A DNA stretch of 64,000 nucleotides, taken from the NCBI RefSeq assembly GCF_020181655.1, contig NZ_CP084032.1, positions 4,848,019-4,912,018 on the forward strand. The letters run 5' to 3'. Made by a program: the position numbers and the translations under genes. Of the stretch, positions 62,811 through 64,000 are shown in pieces (the first letter of the stretch is position 1; each line of letters starts with the position of its first letter). This DNA is from Pectobacterium colocasium (lineage in GTDB: Bacteria > Pseudomonadota > Gammaproteobacteria > Enterobacterales > Enterobacteriaceae). The notes below the pieces were generated by a model that had not been told where the DNA came from, did not search any database, and saw only the letters and a program-made list of their open reading frames with translations.

Positions 62811-63133
62811 AGTTTTTCCAATGCTTCCGTCAGAGTGCGGTTATCCAGCTCAGACACCCCTTTTTTCACGAGCACCACAAAGTCCATTGCAGGCAATGAA
62901 TGTTGATGCAGGCGAAAGCTTTCGCGCGTCAGGCGTTTAATCCGATTGCGTTCATGAGCACGTTTGACATGCTTTTTGGCGACGGTAAGACCGATGCGGG
63001 GATGCCCCAGCGAGTTCAGGCGGCCGAGGATGGTAATTTGCGGCGTGCCAGCCCGTTGCGGTTGCTGGAAGACGAAAGTGAAATGACTGGGAGTTAACAA
63101 ACGTAACTCCCTGGGAAATGCGAGCTTAACCAC
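62774..63133 (-). CDS. rnpA: RnpA, RNase P protein component
   Basis: RnpA (119 residues) is the basic protein cofactor of RNase P, which trims the 5' ends of pre-tRNAs. The RNR motif [20 protein letters not shown] is intact, and [18 protein letters not shown] precedes it. The C-terminal part contains [19 protein letters not shown]. It begins 18 nt after rpmH and shares a transcript with it. Confidence 0.96.
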   Translation of the reverse strand: MVKLAFPRELRLLTPSHFTFVFQQPQRAGTPQITILGRLNSLGHPRIGLTVAKKHVKRAHERNRIKRLTRESFRLHQHSLPAMDFVVLVKKGVSELDNRTLTEALEKLWRRHRRLAPDS

Positions 63134-63151
63134 TCGGTGGGTTAGCTTTTA

Positions 63152-63965
<814 letters not shown>

Positions 63966-64000
63966 TGTCGCTTTCGCTTTGGCAGCAGTGTCTTGCCCGT
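63966..64000 (+). CDS. dnaA: dnaA, replication initiator, 5' end only
   Basis: The GTG at 63,966, preceded by GTGGAGTC, opens the sequence MSLSLWQQCLAR, the invariant N terminus of enterobacterial DnaA (domain I, which binds DnaB and DiaA). Only the first twelve or so codons lie in the window. DnaA binds the boxes in oriC at 9.7-10.0 kb to start replication. Confidence 0.95.

Overview
The window is chromosomal DNA of a soft-rot enterobacterium, most likely Pectobacterium. The core genes read almost residue for residue like their E. coli counterparts. In addition there is a PL9 exopolygalacturonate lyase gene (pelX) with a KdgR-type box, as expected of a pectin-degrading plant pathogen. The genus is inferred from gene content, not from a database match. 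I saw no rRNA, tRNA or CRISPR array.

Layout. 1-9.7 kb: qseBC, kup, ravA-viaA, asnA, asnC, mioC. 9.73-10.12 kb: the replication origin oriC, with DnaA boxes, AT-rich 13-mers and clustered GATC sites between mioC and mnmG. 10.1-20.3 kb: mnmG, rsmG and the nine-gene atpIBEFHAGDC operon. 20.5-22.8 kb: pelX on the minus strand. 23.1-26.5 kb: glmU and glmS. 26.5-34.2 kb: a foreign island. 34.3-39.0 kb: pstSCAB-phoU behind two Pho boxes. 39-45.8 kb: a SutR-like regulator with a BenE-type transporter, a VOC protein, a HEPN/Abi-like protein, an amino-acid ABC importer without an ATPase, and yieH. 46-54.8 kb: adeP, yieE, a ferredoxin gene with aegA, a three-lipoprotein operon (CsgG-like, DUF4810, GNA1162-like), and an MFS pump beside its TetR regulator. 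55.5-56.8 kb: ytfH and qorB. 56.9-59.2 kb: a DUF6933 gene, broken hipBA and rhuM. 59.4-64.0 kb: mnmE, yidC, yidD, rnpA, rpmH and the first codons of dnaA.

The most notable system is a complete type I Wadjet (JetABCD) anti-plasmid operon at 26,905-33,965. It is known, not new. JetA, JetB and JetC form an SMC/MukBEF-like machine and JetD carries a Toprim-type nuclease domain. It sits exactly between glmS and pstS, which are neighbours in E. coli. What looks like a decayed Tn7-family right end starts 25 bp after the glmS stop codon, at the classical attTn7 position. IS3-family and IS256-family transposase remnants flank the operon. The simplest reading is that a Tn7-like element delivered the defence genes and then lost its transposition genes and its far end.

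Other points of interest are a modular, hairpin-forming intergenic repeat present twice (after atpC and after the ABC permease genes), whose terminal arms differ by compensatory substitutions; a second accessory pocket next to mnmE with dead hipBA, RhuM and a DUF6933 protein; and predicted binding sites for QseB, KdgR, PhoB, the SutR-like protein, the TetR protein and HipB.
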